From: Microbacterium mangrovi | Lineage (GTDB): Bacteria > Actinomycetota > Actinomycetes > Actinomycetales > Microbacteriaceae | NCBI RefSeq assembly: GCF_000802305.1 | Contig: NZ_JTDK01000014.1 | Coordinates: 62,001-126,000, forward strand | Direction of reading: 5' to 3' | DNA length: 64,000 bases | Shown here: positions 51,379 through 59,662 of the stretch, in pieces | How positions within the stretch are numbered: the stretch's first letter is position 1 | How the letters are laid out: the number at the start of each line of letters is the position of its first letter | Translations under genes and position numbers: made by a program | The notes under the pieces: model-generated | Told to the model about the DNA's origin: nothing | Database searches by the model: none | The model's input: the letters and a program-made list of their open reading frames with translations, nothing else

Positions 51379-52373
51379 GAGACGACCTCCGGGAGAGGTG
51401 CTGCACCGGTGATCATCTCGACGAGGTGCGGGCCGAGGGCGCGGTCGGTGTCGAGAACGATCCGCGTGCGAACGTTCGGGTGATCCACGGGCCCCAACCG
51501 CTGGTTCCGGAGGTCCGCGATCACCTGGCCGCGGCCTGGTCCATCGGTCGTGTCGACGATCATCGGGACTCGCGGGACCACCGTCGGCACGACGCCTCCC
51601 GCCGCGATGGCTGCCGCAAGCGGATCGTGCAAGGCGCAGCTGCGCTCACCGTACAGCGGGAGGTAGAAGTCGAAGTAGAGGTCGAGCATGTGACCGAGTG
51701 CGCGGGAAGCCTCGCTCTCGGCCGCGAGGAGCCGGGCGCGATCGTCTTCGTCGAGGGTGTTTTCGAGGGTGACATCGAGGGGAACGAGGGTGACGTCCCA
51801 GTCGGCGGAGAGTACCTCCGAGGCTGCCTCGGGGTCGTTCCAGATGTTGGCTTCGGCAACCGCGGTGACGTTCCCGGGGACGAGCGCGGCACCGCCCATG
51901 GCGGTGAGGCTGCGAACCCGCTGCGGGAGCGTCGGGTCGGCCCGCAAAGCGAGGGCGATGTTGGTGAGCGGCCCGACGGCGACGATTCGCAGGTCACCGC
52001 GGTGCTCATGGGACAGTCGGATGAGGAGTTCCGCGGCGGTGCCCGCTTCGGGTTCGCGGGGTGATCTCGGGAGTGCGACATCGCCGACCCCGTTGTGGCC
52101 GTGGATCTGCGGGACGCCGCCGTCGAAGTCTTTCGCGAGGTGGTCCCGTGCGCCGATGCTCACGGGCACGTGTCCGGCATCCAGCAGGGCGAGGAGGTCG
52201 AGGGAGTTCCGTGCGGCCTGTTCCGTGCTGGTGTTCCCGCTGACGGTTCCGACGCCCACGAGTCGGACAGCGGGGGATGTCGCGAGGTATGCGATGGCGA
52301 GGGAGTCGTCGATACCGGTGTCGCAGTCCAGGTAGACGGGGATGCGTTCGGTAACGGTCGGGGCGTTGGTCAT
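51372..52373 (-). CDS. Inosine/uridine-preferring nucleoside hydrolase family protein
   Basis: A 333-residue IU-nucleoside hydrolase. The calcium-binding signature LDCDTGIDDSLAI lies at about residues 14-26. IHGHNGVGD, VAVGPLTNIALAL, MGGA and a late HDPLAA with catalytic His follow. It cleaves the N-glycosidic bond to release base and ribose, which the ribokinase encoded nearby could phosphorylate. It begins 9 bases after the MFS stop and overlaps the deaminase, so the three genes form a tight operon. No signal peptide is present, so it is cytosolic. Confidence 0.9.
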   Translation of the reverse strand: MTNAPTVTERIPVYLDCDTGIDDSLAIAYLATSPAVRLVGVGTVSGNTSTEQAARNSLDLLALLDAGHVPVSIGARDHLAKDFDGGVPQIHGHNGVGDVALPRSPREPEAGTAAELLIRLSHEHRGDLRIVAVGPLTNIALALRADPTLPQRVRSLTAMGGAALVPGNVTAVAEANIWNDPEAASEVLSADWDVTLVPLDVTLENTLDEDDRARLLAAESEASRALGHMLDLYFDFYLPLYGERSCALHDPLAAAIAAGGVVPTVVPRVPMIVDTTDGPGRGQVIADLRNQRLGPVDHPNVRTRIVLDTDRALGPHLVEMITGAAPLPEVVSC

Positions 52374-52382
52374 GGTGTCCTC

Positions 52383-53804
52383 TCAGATCCGCTGTCCGCT
52401 GCGGGGGGCGATCAACAGGCTGGCGACGAGGGCGAGCCCGACGATTCCTGCCGAGATCCACAGCGCTGTGGTGAATCCGCCCACGGTGATCTGCGTGACG
52501 AACGGGGCCACGATTCCGATCCCGAGCCCAGCGCCGATCCCGAAAGCGGCACCGTTGAGGCCGGGCAGTGCTGCCGGGGCGTCTTCCGGTGAGAGGAGGA
52601 CCCCGAGGCCGTTGACGGTGGTGAGGACCAGGCCGTTGTAGGTGATTCCGAGGACCGCGATCGCGGCGATCACGAGGGCCATGTTCTGGGGGACGACGGC
52701 GATCAGGGCGACGGCGGCGAGGCTGAGGACGAGTCCGACGCGGAGCAGCCGGATCCAGCCGACCTTGCCGGCAAGCCACCCCGACAGCGGTGCGGCGACG
52801 ACGCCGATCATGGCGGGCGGGACGAGGAACAGCGCCGCCGCGGTGGCGGCATCGAGACCGAAACCGATCTTGGGGGTCTGGCTCAGGATGACGACGGTGA
52901 AGTTGATGACCGCGAACACGCCGGACAGGGTGAGAACAGTCGTGGCGATCACGGGCCATACCTGCCGGGACCCGAGGTGGCGGGTCGCGATCAGCGGTGA
53001 ATGGCGACGCTTCTCGACGAACCAGAACACGATGAAGGCGATGATCGCGGCCGCCAGGTACGTCAGGGTGAGCGGGTTGAGCCAGCCCGCACTTCCACCC
53101 TGAGAGACGAAGTAGGTGAAGCAGATCAGAGCCACCGAAAGGGCGGCGGCGCCCCACCAGTCCATCTTCCCGGCCGTCACGACAGGGCCGTCCTTGGGGA
53201 CGGTGAAGATCACGCAGGCGATCGCGAAGGCGCCGACGACGAGGATGACGGCGAAGATCGACCGGTAGCCGAAGTTCTCGACGAGGAGGCCGCCGATGTA
53301 GCCGTCGACGCCGCCGACGCCCCCGTTCACGGCCGTGATGATTCCGAGGGTGGCGCCGAAGACCTTGGCGCTCAGTGACTCGCTGAGGATGATGTAGGCG
53401 AGCTGAAATGCAGCACTGGATGCGCCCTGCAGCGCACGACCGACCAGCAGAACGGGGAGGTTGGGTGCGAACAAGCACAGCAGGGTGCCGACTGCAAGGA
53501 TGCCGAGCACGATGAACAATGCGCGGCGCCGACCGGTGAAATCGCTCCACCGGGAGAGGACGATCCCACCGATCGCGCCGGCGAGGAAGAACAGCGACGA
53601 GACCTGCGACACCGCGCCGACGTCGATCCCGAGTTCCTTCGCCATGTCGGGAAGCGCGGGGGTGAGCATGCTGGCATTCAGCTGGTACGACAGCACGCAC
53701 AGGATGAGGGTGGCGACGAGTGCGACCGCCCGTCCTCCTCGAAGAAGCGTGATGTCGGCGCCTGGTTCCGTCCGGATGGCGGCCGTTGGGGCGGGTGCGT
53801 GCAC
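52383..53804 (-). CDS. MFS transporter (first of a paralogous pair)
   Basis: A 473-residue major-facilitator protein of the 14-helix drug/metabolite type. The first motif is SSLFFLAGAIGGIVLSRWSD with FTGRRRALF, and PAALPGLNGAAFGIGAGLG lies in a late helix. It aligns with the protein at 58105 over its whole length. GTG 53804 is preferred because AAGGAG lies six bases upstream. It leads the operon with nucleoside hydrolase and deaminase, so it probably imports (or exports) a nucleoside-like compound. Its promoter region is shared with a divergent GntR gene. Confidence 0.88.
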   Translation of the reverse strand: MHAPAPTAAIRTEPGADITLLRGGRAVALVATLILCVLSYQLNASMLTPALPDMAKELGIDVGAVSQVSSLFFLAGAIGGIVLSRWSDFTGRRRALFIVLGILAVGTLLCLFAPNLPVLLVGRALQGASSAAFQLAYIILSESLSAKVFGATLGIITAVNGGVGGVDGYIGGLLVENFGYRSIFAVILVVGAFAIACVIFTVPKDGPVVTAGKMDWWGAAALSVALICFTYFVSQGGSAGWLNPLTLTYLAAAIIAFIVFWFVEKRRHSPLIATRHLGSRQVWPVIATTVLTLSGVFAVINFTVVILSQTPKIGFGLDAATAAALFLVPPAMIGVVAAPLSGWLAGKVGWIRLLRVGLVLSLAAVALIAVVPQNMALVIAAIAVLGITYNGLVLTTVNGLGVLLSPEDAPAALPGLNGAAFGIGAGLGIGIVAPFVTQITVGGFTTALWISAGIVGLALVASLLIAPRSGQRI

Positions 53805-53840
53805 GAGAGACTCCTTCGTCGAAGCACTGAAAGTCGGGAT

Positions 53841-53854
53841 GTATGAAGTTATAC
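53841..53854. promoter_or_regulatory. GTAT-N6-ATAC dyad between MFS and GntR genes
   Basis: GTATGAAGTTATAC lies between the divergent starts. On the minus strand it contains GTATAAC, the same core as the site at 55738-55748, so the two GntR paralogues may share a recognition motif. Confidence 0.5.
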
Positions 53855-53930
53855 CTCTCGGGTAGAACATGTGCAAGACTGATGTCTGAGGGATCATGGA
53901 GACACTTCACTCGAGCAAGGGAGCATCGTC

Positions 53931-54716
53931 TTGAGCGTCATCGACCAGTTCTTCGCACACCAGCTGACAACCGCAGTCGGGCAGCCGCTTCGTGTGGCCG
54001 TCTACTCCCGGCTCGCCAGCGGAATCCGGGCGAACGTGTTCCCGCTCGGTCACGTCCTTCCGCGGGAGACGGAACTCGCGACTGCGTTGGGTGTGAGTCG
54101 CACCGTCGTCCGCGAGGCGCTCATGCTTCTCGAGGAGGACGGCCTCATCGTCACGCGCCGTGGGGTGGGCCGTTTCGTCGTCGACACGCTGCCGCACATC
54201 GGCCTCGAAGAGCTGCAGCCCCTCGAACGTGCGCTCGCCGAATCCGGGCGCCACATCGAGGTGCGCCAACTCGAATTCGACACCCAGCCCACGACGGACT
54301 TCATCTCCAACAAGCTCGCCCTCGACGCGACGGCCAACACATGGTTCCGAGAGGCTCTGATCCTCATCGACGGGAGCCCTGTCGCGATCGCCCAGGAGCA
54401 CCTCCCGGCCGGCAAGTACCTGAGCGACATCCACCCCGGTATTGCGGCGAGTCTTGCATCCCTCGCCGCCGAGTCGAAGACCCTTCTCGGGGCGATCTTC
54501 GACCGGTTCGGGTCCGTCCTCAGCGGCGGCGTGTGCGCGCTCGCAGCGAGCGTCGCCGGTGAGACCCGGGCCGCGCTTCTCGGTCTGAAGCCGACGATGC
54601 CCGTCCTCGTGCTCACACAGACCGCCGAGTACGACGGCACCCCCCTCTACCTTGCGAAGTTCATCGTGTCCCCCGAGGTCGGCAGTCTCTCCATCGTGCA
54701 GTCGACCCCCAACTGA
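53931..54716 (+). CDS. GntR-family regulator with UTRA domain (first)
   Basis: A 261-residue HutC-subfamily regulator. A winged HTH occupies about residues 18-85 (VYSRLASGIRANVFPLG, LATALGVSRTVVREALMLLEEDG, VTRRGVGRFV). A UTRA effector domain from about residue 95 contains WFREALILIDGSPVAIAQEHLP. It starts TTG 53931 with GGGAG upstream. It is divergent from the MFS-hydrolase-deaminase operon and co-directional with ribokinase. It aligns with the GntR at 57195. It probably represses transport and catabolism until a nucleoside-derived effector binds. Confidence 0.88.
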   Translation: MSVIDQFFAHQLTTAVGQPLRVAVYSRLASGIRANVFPLGHVLPRETELATALGVSRTVVREALMLLEEDGLIVTRRGVGRFVVDTLPHIGLEELQPLERALAESGRHIEVRQLEFDTQPTTDFISNKLALDATANTWFREALILIDGSPVAIAQEHLPAGKYLSDIHPGIAASLASLAAESKTLLGAIFDRFGSVLSGGVCALAASVAGETRAALLGLKPTMPVLVLTQTAEYDGTPLYLAKFIVSPEVGSLSIVQSTPN

Positions 54717-54726
54717 AAGGCGCCCC

Positions 54727-55575
54727 ATGCCAACCCATTCCGCGCCCCGCATCACCGTCGTCGGGAGCATCAACGTCGACATCACCAGCCACGTCCAGCG
54801 GCTCCCCACCGCCGGTGAAACCGTCGGCGGCGGAACCCTCAGTCGAGAGATCGGCGGCAAAGGCTCGAACCAGGCCGCCGCAGCCGCCAAACTGGGTGCG
54901 AACGTTCGGATGATCGGAGCAGTCGGCAACGACGCGGACGGGCAGTGGCTCCTCGACCACCTCACAGCGGCCGGCGTGGATACCTCGGCCGTCGAGACCG
55001 TCCCGGACCCCAGCGGCACAGCGCTCATCGTCGTCGATGAGCACGCGGAGAATCAGATCGCCGTCTGTCCCGGTGCGAACGCTCACGTGCGAGCAGACGC
55101 TGTTCACATCGAGCCCGATGAGGTCATCCTCACCCAGCTCGAGGTCTCCCGGACGGTCGTGGAGCACCTCGCGGCATCGAGACCGAACTACCTCGCCGTC
55201 AATGCGGCGCCCGCTCAGCAGCTGCCCGCCAGCCTGATCGAACGCGTCGACCTGTTCATCGCCAACGAGAGCGAATACGCGCTCATGCCCGAGCTCGATG
55301 ACGCGCGCCTCGTCGCCGTCACCTACGGCGCGGCCGGCGCCGCCCTATTGGCATACGGCAACGAGATAGCCCGCGTCGCCGGCGTCCCCGCCGACGCCGT
55401 CAACACGGTCGGGGCAGGCGACGCCTTCTGTGCCGCGCTCGTCATTGCATTGCACAGCGAAATGGACCCGCTTGCCGCCCTCCACACCGCCTGCGCCGTC
55501 GGCGCTGCCGCGGTCGAACACCCCGCATCACAGCCGCCGCTTGCGGCGCTCGAAGAGTACGTCGTCGGGTCGTAG
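54727..55575 (+). CDS. rbsK: Ribokinase family sugar kinase
   Basis: A 282-residue PfkB-superfamily kinase close to ribokinase. The N-terminal motif is VVGSINVDITSHV, followed by EIGGKGSNQAAAAAKLGA with the GG hinge, VPDPSGTALIVVDEHAEN, NAAPAQQLP and the catalytic NTVGAGDAFCAAL. It would phosphorylate ribose released by the neighbouring nucleoside hydrolase. ATG 54727 has AAAGG upstream and follows the gntR stop by ten bases, so they are cotranscribed. Confidence 0.88.
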   Translation: MPTHSAPRITVVGSINVDITSHVQRLPTAGETVGGGTLSREIGGKGSNQAAAAAKLGANVRMIGAVGNDADGQWLLDHLTAAGVDTSAVETVPDPSGTALIVVDEHAENQIAVCPGANAHVRADAVHIEPDEVILTQLEVSRTVVEHLAASRPNYLAVNAAPAQQLPASLIERVDLFIANESEYALMPELDDARLVAVTYGAAGAALLAYGNEIARVAGVPADAVNTVGAGDAFCAALVIALHSEMDPLAALHTACAVGAAAVEHPASQPPLAALEEYVVGS

Positions 55576-55724
55576 CCCGTCGGGGAGGCAGTGACGAATG
55601 CCTGGTCGTCGGGGCTTTTCCCCGGCGGATGCTTGTCGACGCCGGAACGCGGAATCCGATCCGCCGCTCCGGCGATCTGGCGCGCGTACACCCCGGTTGC
55701 GGGATGAATTCTCACGCTTGCAAC

Positions 55725-55748
55725 TTGTCTGACTAGCTTGTATAACAA
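55725..55748. promoter_or_regulatory. Two tandem GntR-type operators at the esterase start
   Basis: TTGTCTGACTA (55725-55735) and TTGTATAACAA (55738-55748) both fit the GntR/FadR-type pattern T-N-G-T-N3-A-C-N-A. The second is a perfect palindrome and ends five bases before the esterase ATG. Confidence 0.65.
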
Positions 55749-55752
55749 GTAC

Positions 55753-57198
55753 ATGGCGATGACGCTGACACACACCGACGACGGATTCTGGACGACTGCG
55801 TCCGTGATCGGACGCCGCACGCGGGGCGGCTCTGTGCGCGGTCTCGAACGTGAGGGCGTGGCGGTTTTCCGTGGACTTCCTTTCGCTGCGGCGCCCGTCG
55901 GCGAGCTACGCTTCGCAGCCCCACGCCGCTGCCGGGTACCGCACCCGGATGGGTTCGACGCGACGCGCTGGGGTGCGACCCCGCAGCGCCGAGACCCGGG
56001 TTTCGATATTCCCGAGCCCGTCGTACCCGGAAACGACACGCTGAACGTGAATGTCTTCGCGCCCGTTGCGACGCTTGACGCTGGTGCCCAGCATCCCGTC
56101 CTCGTGTGGATCCACGGCGGCGGATACCGGTCGGGGTCTGCGATCGGGGGCTGGTACGACGGTCGGGCATTCGCCCAGCGCGGCATCGTCGTCGTGTCGA
56201 TCTCCTACCGCCTCGCGGTCGATGGATTCGTGCACATCGACGGTTCGCCCGAGAATCGCGGTGTCCTCGACTGGATCGCAGCGTTGGAATGGGTCCAGGA
56301 GTTCATCGCGGACTTCGGAGGCGACCCTGGCCGCGTGACGATTGCGGGGCAGTCTGCCGGCGGCGGTGCGGTGTTGGCGCTCCTGGCGACCCGCCGGGCG
56401 GACGGCCTGTTCCAGCGGGCGTGGTCGCTCTCCGGCGTTCTCGAATCCGACCCCGTGGACCAGGCGCGCTCGCGAGCCATGGAGCTCGCTGGAATGCTGG
56501 GGCTTCCGGACTGTTCCGCCGAAAGTTTCGGCGCCGTCGCCGATGCCGTCGGCCAACAAGTGCTGGCGACGCTCGCGCCGTTCGGGCCCGTTGTCGGGGA
56601 AGAGCTCTTCCCGTCCGGAATTCCGGCCGGCCTGGCACAGTCCCGGGTGCCGCTCGTGCTCGGCGCGACGGCGGACGAGATGCAGTGGGATGCCGAATCC
56701 CCTGCTCTGAGCCCCGATGCCGTGGGCGAACTCCTCGCGGGTGCGGGAGTTTCCTCCGTCGACGCAACCCAGTTCATCAACGGGCTCGGAGCCGGCGCGG
56801 AGACCAGCCGGCAGCGTGTGATCTCAGAACTCTGGTTCCGTTCGACGATCACCGAAGTTCTTGATCGTCGCGAGTCCGGCCGCAGCTTCGCGTACGACTA
56901 CCGGTGGGCTCCTGCGGCCATCGGTCGGTCCTTGCACTGCAACGAGATCCCCGTCTTCTTCGGCGTGCAGGATGATCCTTCCGTGGTGCGGGTGCTCGGC
57001 AATGAGATCCCCGAGGACGTCCGAGCGCTTCACGATGATGCGGTCCGCTTCATCCGGGGTGAGGATCCCAAGTGGCTGACGGGACCCGTCCGTGCGAGCG
57101 GGTTTCGGGTCTATGGGCCCCCCGGTGATAATTTCAGGCTCAGCTCCCCGCTGGCGAACCGCTGGCAGAGTCCGGTGAACGAAGAGGCAGACGCATGA
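55753..57198 (+). CDS. Type-B carboxylesterase family protein (first)
   Basis: A 481-residue alpha/beta-hydrolase of the carboxylesterase/lipase type B family. The motifs are VFRGLPFAAAP, the oxyanion strand LVWIHGGGYRSGS, the nucleophile elbow TIAGQSAGGGAV, and a late SLHCNEIPVFFG with the probable catalytic His. There is no signal peptide. The start (ATG 55753 or 55759) has no ribosome-binding site, and an operator ends five bases upstream, so the message may be leaderless. It overlaps the following gntR by four bases. It presumably removes an acyl group from a nucleoside-like substrate, judging by neighbours. Confidence 0.85.
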   Translation: MAMTLTHTDDGFWTTASVIGRRTRGGSVRGLEREGVAVFRGLPFAAAPVGELRFAAPRRCRVPHPDGFDATRWGATPQRRDPGFDIPEPVVPGNDTLNVNVFAPVATLDAGAQHPVLVWIHGGGYRSGSAIGGWYDGRAFAQRGIVVVSISYRLAVDGFVHIDGSPENRGVLDWIAALEWVQEFIADFGGDPGRVTIAGQSAGGGAVLALLATRRADGLFQRAWSLSGVLESDPVDQARSRAMELAGMLGLPDCSAESFGAVADAVGQQVLATLAPFGPVVGEELFPSGIPAGLAQSRVPLVLGATADEMQWDAESPALSPDAVGELLAGAGVSSVDATQFINGLGAGAETSRQRVISELWFRSTITEVLDRRESGRSFAYDYRWAPAAIGRSLHCNEIPVFFGVQDDPSVVRVLGNEIPEDVRALHDDAVRFIRGEDPKWLTGPVRASGFRVYGPPGDNFRLSSPLANRWQSPVNEEADA

Positions 57199-58007
57199 TG
57201 AACCGCAGCATCACGGACCACTTCAGTGCGCCCCTCGGCGACTCCTCGGCTCACCCCATGCGAGTCACCGTGTATCAGCGGATCGCCTCCGCGATCGAAG
57301 AGGGCATTCTGCCACCGCAGTCTCTCGTCCCGTCCGAGAACCAGCTGTCGGAACTGCTGGGCGTGAGCAGGACAGTGGTCCGCGAGGCTCTCATGCTCTT
57401 GGCGGAGGACGGGCTGGTGGTCACTCGCCGCGGAATCGGCCGTTTCGTGTCGGACACGAAGCCCCAGGCCGGAATCGAGCGCGCCATCCCCCTGGATCGC
57501 CTGCTCGCCGATCCGGCAGCCAGAGACATCACGGTCGTCAGACTGGAGACGCATCTGGACCACGCGGACGCGACGTTCGCGAGCCCGCAACTGGGTGTCC
57601 CCGCCGGAACGCGCGTGTTGACTGTGGAATCTGTGCTCTCGCTCGGCGGCAGGCCGGTCGCCTACCTGCTCGAGCACCTTCCCTACGCGGAAGAGGGACC
57701 CACCGAGCTTCGCGCGCTGGTTGAGCGGCTCCTCCCCGAAGCGCAGGCGCGATCGACCGACGCTCCGGAAACCACCGTTCTCAATGCGCTGCTCGAGGCG
57801 TTCCCACGCGACCTCAAACCGACGAGTGTGCGGCTCGCTCCCGCACGGCTCGGGAGCTCCCGAGCGCAGCTGCTCGACGCCGGCGCAAATGACCCGGCGT
57901 TGATCCTCACTCAGATCATGTCCCGCGGCGAAACCCCCTGGTACCTCGCGAAGTGCGCGCTCACCGAACGAGTCGGCGCCGTCTCGCTCGCACAGACAGT
58001 CGCCTAA
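57195..58007 (+). CDS. GntR-family regulator with UTRA domain (second)
   Basis: A 270-residue HutC-type regulator, paralogous to the one at 53931. The HTH region VYQRIASAIEEGILPP with LLGVSRTVVREALMLLAEDG is nearly the same. The UTRA domain (from about residue 100) is more diverged, suggesting a related but different effector. ATG 57195 overlaps the esterase stop by four bases (ATGA), so expression is coupled. It precedes the second MFS gene by 97 bases and may control the tandem sites at 55725-55748. Confidence 0.88.
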   Translation: MMNRSITDHFSAPLGDSSAHPMRVTVYQRIASAIEEGILPPQSLVPSENQLSELLGVSRTVVREALMLLAEDGLVVTRRGIGRFVSDTKPQAGIERAIPLDRLLADPAARDITVVRLETHLDHADATFASPQLGVPAGTRVLTVESVLSLGGRPVAYLLEHLPYAEEGPTELRALVERLLPEAQARSTDAPETTVLNALLEAFPRDLKPTSVRLAPARLGSSRAQLLDAGANDPALILTQIMSRGETPWYLAKCALTERVGAVSLAQTVA

Positions 58008-58104
58008 CCCCTCCACCCCCTTGCGCAAAGGACCGCCCGCCCCGGGCGTTCCTTACTGACCCCTGCGCGCTCACCTCCACCCCCGAAAGACAAAGGAGTC
58101 CTCC

Positions 58105-59526
58105 ATGAACGATCCAACGACCCTCGCATCCGCCCCGAAACCCGACGCGACCATCTGGCACGGCGGAAAGGCCGTCGCGCTGACCGCCACCCTGGTCCTC
58201 GCCGTGGTGGCCGGGCAGCTGTGCGCAAGCATGCTCACACCCGCACTGCCCGACATGGCCGCCGCCTTCAACGTCACCGTCGGAGCGGCATCGCAGATGT
58301 CGTCTCTGTTCTTCCTCGCCGGCGCGGTTCTCGGCCTGGTCTTCACCCGATGGTCGGACTATCTCGGCCGCCGGAAGACGCTCATCATCGTGCTCCTCAT
58401 CCTTCTCATCGGCACCCTGATGTGCGTCTTCGCCCCCAACCTCCCCATCCTGCTCATCGGCAGAGTGCTCGAAGGCGTCTCGGGCGCGACCTTCAACTTC
58501 TCCTTCCTGCTGCTCTCCAAGATGCTCACCGCGCGCACGTTCGGCACCGCTCTCGGAACGGTCTCCGCGATCAACGGCGGAGTGGGCGGAGTCGATGGCT
58601 TTCTCGGTGGCCTCATGACGCAGACCGTCGGGTTCCGGTGGATCTTCGCCGTGATCGCCCTCGTCTGCGTGATCGCGATCGTGCTCGTGTTGCGTGTGAT
58701 CCCGACCGATGCGCCCTCCGTCACCGAAGGACGGATGGACTGGTGGGGGGCGGTCTTCATCGGACTGTTCCTTGTCAGCATCACCTACGCGATCTCCGAA
58801 GGCTCCTCGCAGGGCTGGACCGCACCGATCACGCTGGCCTGCTATGCAGGCCTCCTGGTCTCGGCGGTGGGCTTCACGATCATCGAATCCCGCAGCAGCC
58901 ACCCGCTGGTGCCCCTGCAGCATCTCGTGTCCCGCAGTATGTGGCCCGTTGTCATGACCACGGTTCTCCTCCTGGCGGCGGTGTTCTCCGTGCTCTCCTT
59001 CAGCATCGTGCTCATCTCCCAGGGTGCGACTGGCGGTGCGTTCGGTCTGCCTCCCGGACTTGCTGCACTGTTCTTCCTGACCCCGGCGGCTCTCTCCGGC
59101 GCGATCGCGGCCCCGATCGCGGGCACGATCGCAGGGCGTATCGGCTGGCTGAAGACGCTGCGCATCGGGACGCTCCCCGTGTTCGCGCTGATGGTCGTGT
59201 TCGCCCTGGTCTGGCGCGACCCGTGGGCCGCGGGGATCACCGCGACCGTCCTCGGCGTCTTCTACACCGGCGTCTGCCTCACGAGCCTCAACGGGCTCAG
59301 CGTCGTGCAGTCGCCGCGCGAAGCCCCCGCTGCACTGCCGGCCGTCAACGGGGCCGCATTCGGCATCGGGGCGGGCCTCGGCATCACCCTCGTCGCGCCC
59401 TGGATCACTCAGGGTACGGAGAGCGGGTTCACGACGGGGCTCTGGATCTCGGTGGGCATCAGCCTCCTCGCCGTCCTGATGGCGTTCGTCATCAAGCCGC
59501 AGAAGGACCCTGCGGTCCAGTCCTGA
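58105..59526 (+). CDS. MFS transporter (second of a paralogous pair)
   Basis: A 473-residue major-facilitator protein, the same length as the one at 52383 and alike throughout: SSLFFLAGAVLGLVFTRWSD, VSAINGGVGGVDGFLGGL, and PAALPAVNGAAFGIGAGLG. It has fourteen predicted helices. AAAGGAG lies seven bases before ATG 58105. It sits between the second gntR and the second esterase and is followed by a strong hairpin. Together with the first copy it suggests duplication of an MFS-GntR-esterase module with divergence in substrate. Confidence 0.88.
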   Translation: MNDPTTLASAPKPDATIWHGGKAVALTATLVLAVVAGQLCASMLTPALPDMAAAFNVTVGAASQMSSLFFLAGAVLGLVFTRWSDYLGRRKTLIIVLLILLIGTLMCVFAPNLPILLIGRVLEGVSGATFNFSFLLLSKMLTARTFGTALGTVSAINGGVGGVDGFLGGLMTQTVGFRWIFAVIALVCVIAIVLVLRVIPTDAPSVTEGRMDWWGAVFIGLFLVSITYAISEGSSQGWTAPITLACYAGLLVSAVGFTIIESRSSHPLVPLQHLVSRSMWPVVMTTVLLLAAVFSVLSFSIVLISQGATGGAFGLPPGLAALFFLTPAALSGAIAAPIAGTIAGRIGWLKTLRIGTLPVFALMVVFALVWRDPWAAGITATVLGVFYTGVCLTSLNGLSVVQSPREAPAALPAVNGAAFGIGAGLGITLVAPWITQGTESGFTTGLWISVGISLLAVLMAFVIKPQKDPAVQS

Positions 59527-59541
59527 GCCGGGGCGAAACAG

Positions 59542-59583
59542 CTGGGCCGGTCGATGCGCCAAGGCGCGAGGCGACCGGCCCAG
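59542..59583 (+). terminator. Hairpin after the second MFS gene
   Basis: A perfect 12-bp stem CTGGGCCGGTCG (59542-59553) with 59572-59583 and an 18-base loop, 15 bases beyond the stop. No long T run follows. Confidence 0.6.
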
Positions 59584-59662
59584 TACGCCGTGACGTGCAC
59601 GGTGAAGCCGCGACGCGGTCTGGCGACGCGGTCTGACGACGCAACCCATCGATGGGAGATCC

